64,000 bases of DNA. Source: Zobellella endophytica. Lineage in GTDB: Bacteria; Pseudomonadota; Gammaproteobacteria; Enterobacterales; Aeromonadaceae. Positions 52,138-64,000 of the stretch are shown piece after piece (position 1 is the first letter of the stretch; each line of letters opens with the position of its first letter). The DNA lies in the NCBI RefSeq assembly GCF_003012775.1, contig NZ_PXYG01000003.1:62001-126000 (forward strand), in the 5' to 3' direction. Made by a program: the position numbers and the translations under genes. The notes beneath the pieces are model-generated. The model made no database searches and was not told where the DNA came from. It saw nothing but the letters and a program-made list of their open reading frames with translations.

Positions 52138-53064
52138 ATGCGGCTCAAAAAAGTCATACTGGCGTCGGCCCTGGCCTCAACCCTGCCTTTTTCCTCCATG
52201 GCCGAAGAGCTCAAGCTCGGGGTCTCGGTGGCCTACTTCAACCATAACTACCTGACCCTGGTGCGCCAGGCCATGCAGCAGCAAATACAGGAGATGGACG
52301 GGGTCAGCGCCCACTTTGAGGACGCCAAGGGCGACGTGGCCCAACAGGTGCAGCACATCGAAAACTTTGTCGACCAGGGCGTGGACGCCATCATCACCAT
52401 TCCGGTCGATACCCAGGCCGTACAGCCGCTGGTGAAACGGGCGCAGGAAGCCGGCATTCCGCTGGTATTTGTGGTTAACAAGCCGGAAAGCGAGCTACCC
52501 GCCAACACGGCCTTCGTGGGCTCCGATTCCAGACTGGCCGGCCTGATGCAAATGGAATACATCGCCGAAAAAATGGGAGGCGAAGGCAATATCGTGATAT
52601 TGCTCGGCGTGCTTTCCAACGAGGCCACCCGCGAGAGAACCAAAGGGGTGGAAGAAGTGGTGGCCAAATATCCCGGCATTCGCATTCTCGACAAACAGAC
52701 CGGTAATTTTTACCGCAACGAAGGCGTGGACATTACCTCCAACTGGCTGCTCTCCGGCCTGGACATCGACGCCGTGGTATCCAACAACGATGAAATGGCC
52801 ATTGGCGCCATCATGGCCCTGCAACAATCCGGCAAAAAAGACGTGATCGTCGGCGGCATCGACGCCACCCCCGATGCCCTGGCCTTTATGGACAAGGGGC
52901 TGCTCGATGTGACCGTGTTCCAGGACGCCGCCGGCCAGGGCCGTGAGTCGGTAACCACCGCGGTCAAACTGGCCCGGGGAGAAAGCGTGGAGCAAAGCAT
53001 CATGATCCCCTACCAGCTCATCACCCCTGAAAATGTCGAAACACTGGAATTGGGGAAACAGTAA
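52138..53064 (+). CDS. Periplasmic sugar-binding protein (RbsB-like), orphan
   Basis: The product has 308 residues; AAGGAAAGGA lies 6 nt before the ATG. The signal peptide MRLKKVILASALASTLPFSSMA is followed by a Peripla_BP_4 fold (LGVSVAYFNHNYLTLVRQAM, DQGVDAIITIPVDT, VVSNNDEMAIGAIMALQQSG, VIVGGIDATPDALAFM). The ligand is likely a monosaccharide or polyol. No ABC permease or ATPase gene is adjacent: the CRISPR array follows 150 bp later, so the protein either serves a transporter or chemoreceptor encoded elsewhere or lost its partners. Confidence 0.88.
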   Translation: MRLKKVILASALASTLPFSSMAEELKLGVSVAYFNHNYLTLVRQAMQQQIQEMDGVSAHFEDAKGDVAQQVQHIENFVDQGVDAIITIPVDTQAVQPLVKRAQEAGIPLVFVVNKPESELPANTAFVGSDSRLAGLMQMEYIAEKMGGEGNIVILLGVLSNEATRERTKGVEEVVAKYPGIRILDKQTGNFYRNEGVDITSNWLLSGLDIDAVVSNNDEMAIGAIMALQQSGKKDVIVGGIDATPDALAFMDKGLLDVTVFQDAAGQGRESVTTAVKLARGESVEQSIMIPYQLITPENVETLELGKQ

Positions 53065-53164
53065 GCCGCCCGATTGTCGAGTATATCCTTGCAGCTGCTA
53101 AGAGAGCTGAAGTCTCACTTAGAGGAAGCAGGTGACTGGTTAAGCCAGGCTTCGATAACCATGA

Positions 53165-53188
53165 CGGTTTATCCCCGCGCCTGCGGGG
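53165..53188. repeat. Solitary type I-E-like CRISPR repeat remnant
   Basis: The 24-nt segment has CGGTTTATCCCCGC then GCCTGCGGGG, matching the first 24 nt of the gammaproteobacterial type I-E repeat (E. coli CGGTTTATCCCCGC followed by TGGCGCGGGGAACAC), including the GCGGGG/CCCCGC arms. The terminal AACAC is missing and only one copy is present, 22 nt before the first I-C repeat. It appears to be the relic of a different CRISPR array. Confidence 0.65.
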
Positions 53189-53210
53189 GGCGGCATATGC
53201 GCAAAAAAAT

Positions 53211-63916
<10,706 letters not shown>

Positions 63917-64000
63917 TGCTTTAGTCTAACTTGTTAAAGAACAAAGGCAAAATACGCCATAGGCGCTAACCGCCTTGATATCCATAATCATCAGCGTGGC
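63917..64000 (-). promoter_or_regulatory. Presumed CRISPR leader (partial)
   Basis: This is the sequence adjoining the last repeat, AT-richer than the array (for example TTAAAGAACAAAGGCAAAAT). Its side of the array agrees with minus-strand transcription and with the intact repeats next to it. It continues beyond the window, where cas2 of a I-C operon would be expected. Confidence 0.65.

Overview
The window reads as a GC-rich chromosomal segment of a gammaproteobacterium, probably of the Aeromonadales (Oceanimonas/Zobellella-like). The grounds are the gene order hinT-lpoB-thiK-nagZ-ndh, TamA/TamB, a BsrV-type periplasmic racemase, a PutA without its own repressor domain beside a divergent Lrp-type regulator, and an enteric-type scr sucrose system. 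The genus is inferred from gene content, not computed.

Layout. 1-316: 3' end of a RhlE-like RNA helicase. 317-1462: a gene-poor stretch with degenerate repeats and a promoter. 1463-7804: a ribosomal peptide (RiPP) biosynthetic cluster. It holds a 54-residue precursor too short for a routine gene call, a radical SAM/SPASM maturase, a peptide arginase (UPF0489), a sulfotransferase, a GMC oxidoreductase, a VOC-fold protein and a 2OG-Fe(II) oxygenase, mostly with ATGA overlaps, and near-identical 38-bp direct repeats lie on both sides. 8057-16128: housekeeping genes (bsr, ndh, nagZ, thiK, lpoB, hinT, pyrC) and tRNA-Pro. 16411-27246: scrR, putA/putR and the scrK-porin-scrA-scrB operon with two LacI-type operators. 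27398-50887: chemoreceptor with a FliA-type promoter, Wzy/PglL-like polymerase, tamAB, mobB, an MsrA-like protein lacking its catalytic Cys, DUF1499, a broken CDP-alcohol phosphatidyltransferase, TauE/SafE exporter, mdlAB, a bifunctional PBP, a DUF457 protein and cobT-cobS-cobC. 50835-53064: RlpA-like lipoprotein, two small proteins and an orphan sugar-binding protein. 53211-63916: one uninterrupted type I-C CRISPR array of 163 repeats and 162 spacers by manual count, with a lone type I-E-like repeat just outside its distal end and the presumed leader at the right edge; no cas gene is in the window.

The most novel item is the RiPP cluster. Its precursor ends in Trp-Gly-Pro-Ala-Met-Arg-Arg with one Cys nearby, and the adjacent UPF0489 enzyme belongs to the family known to convert peptide Arg to ornithine. 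A sulfotransferase and three further redox or VOC-type enzymes suggest a heavily tailored, ornithine-containing and possibly sulfated peptide. No peptidase or exporter is present, so maturation must be finished by proteins encoded elsewhere. The second point of interest is the very long I-C array, whose duplicated, variant and overlapping spacers record repeated contact with related invaders.
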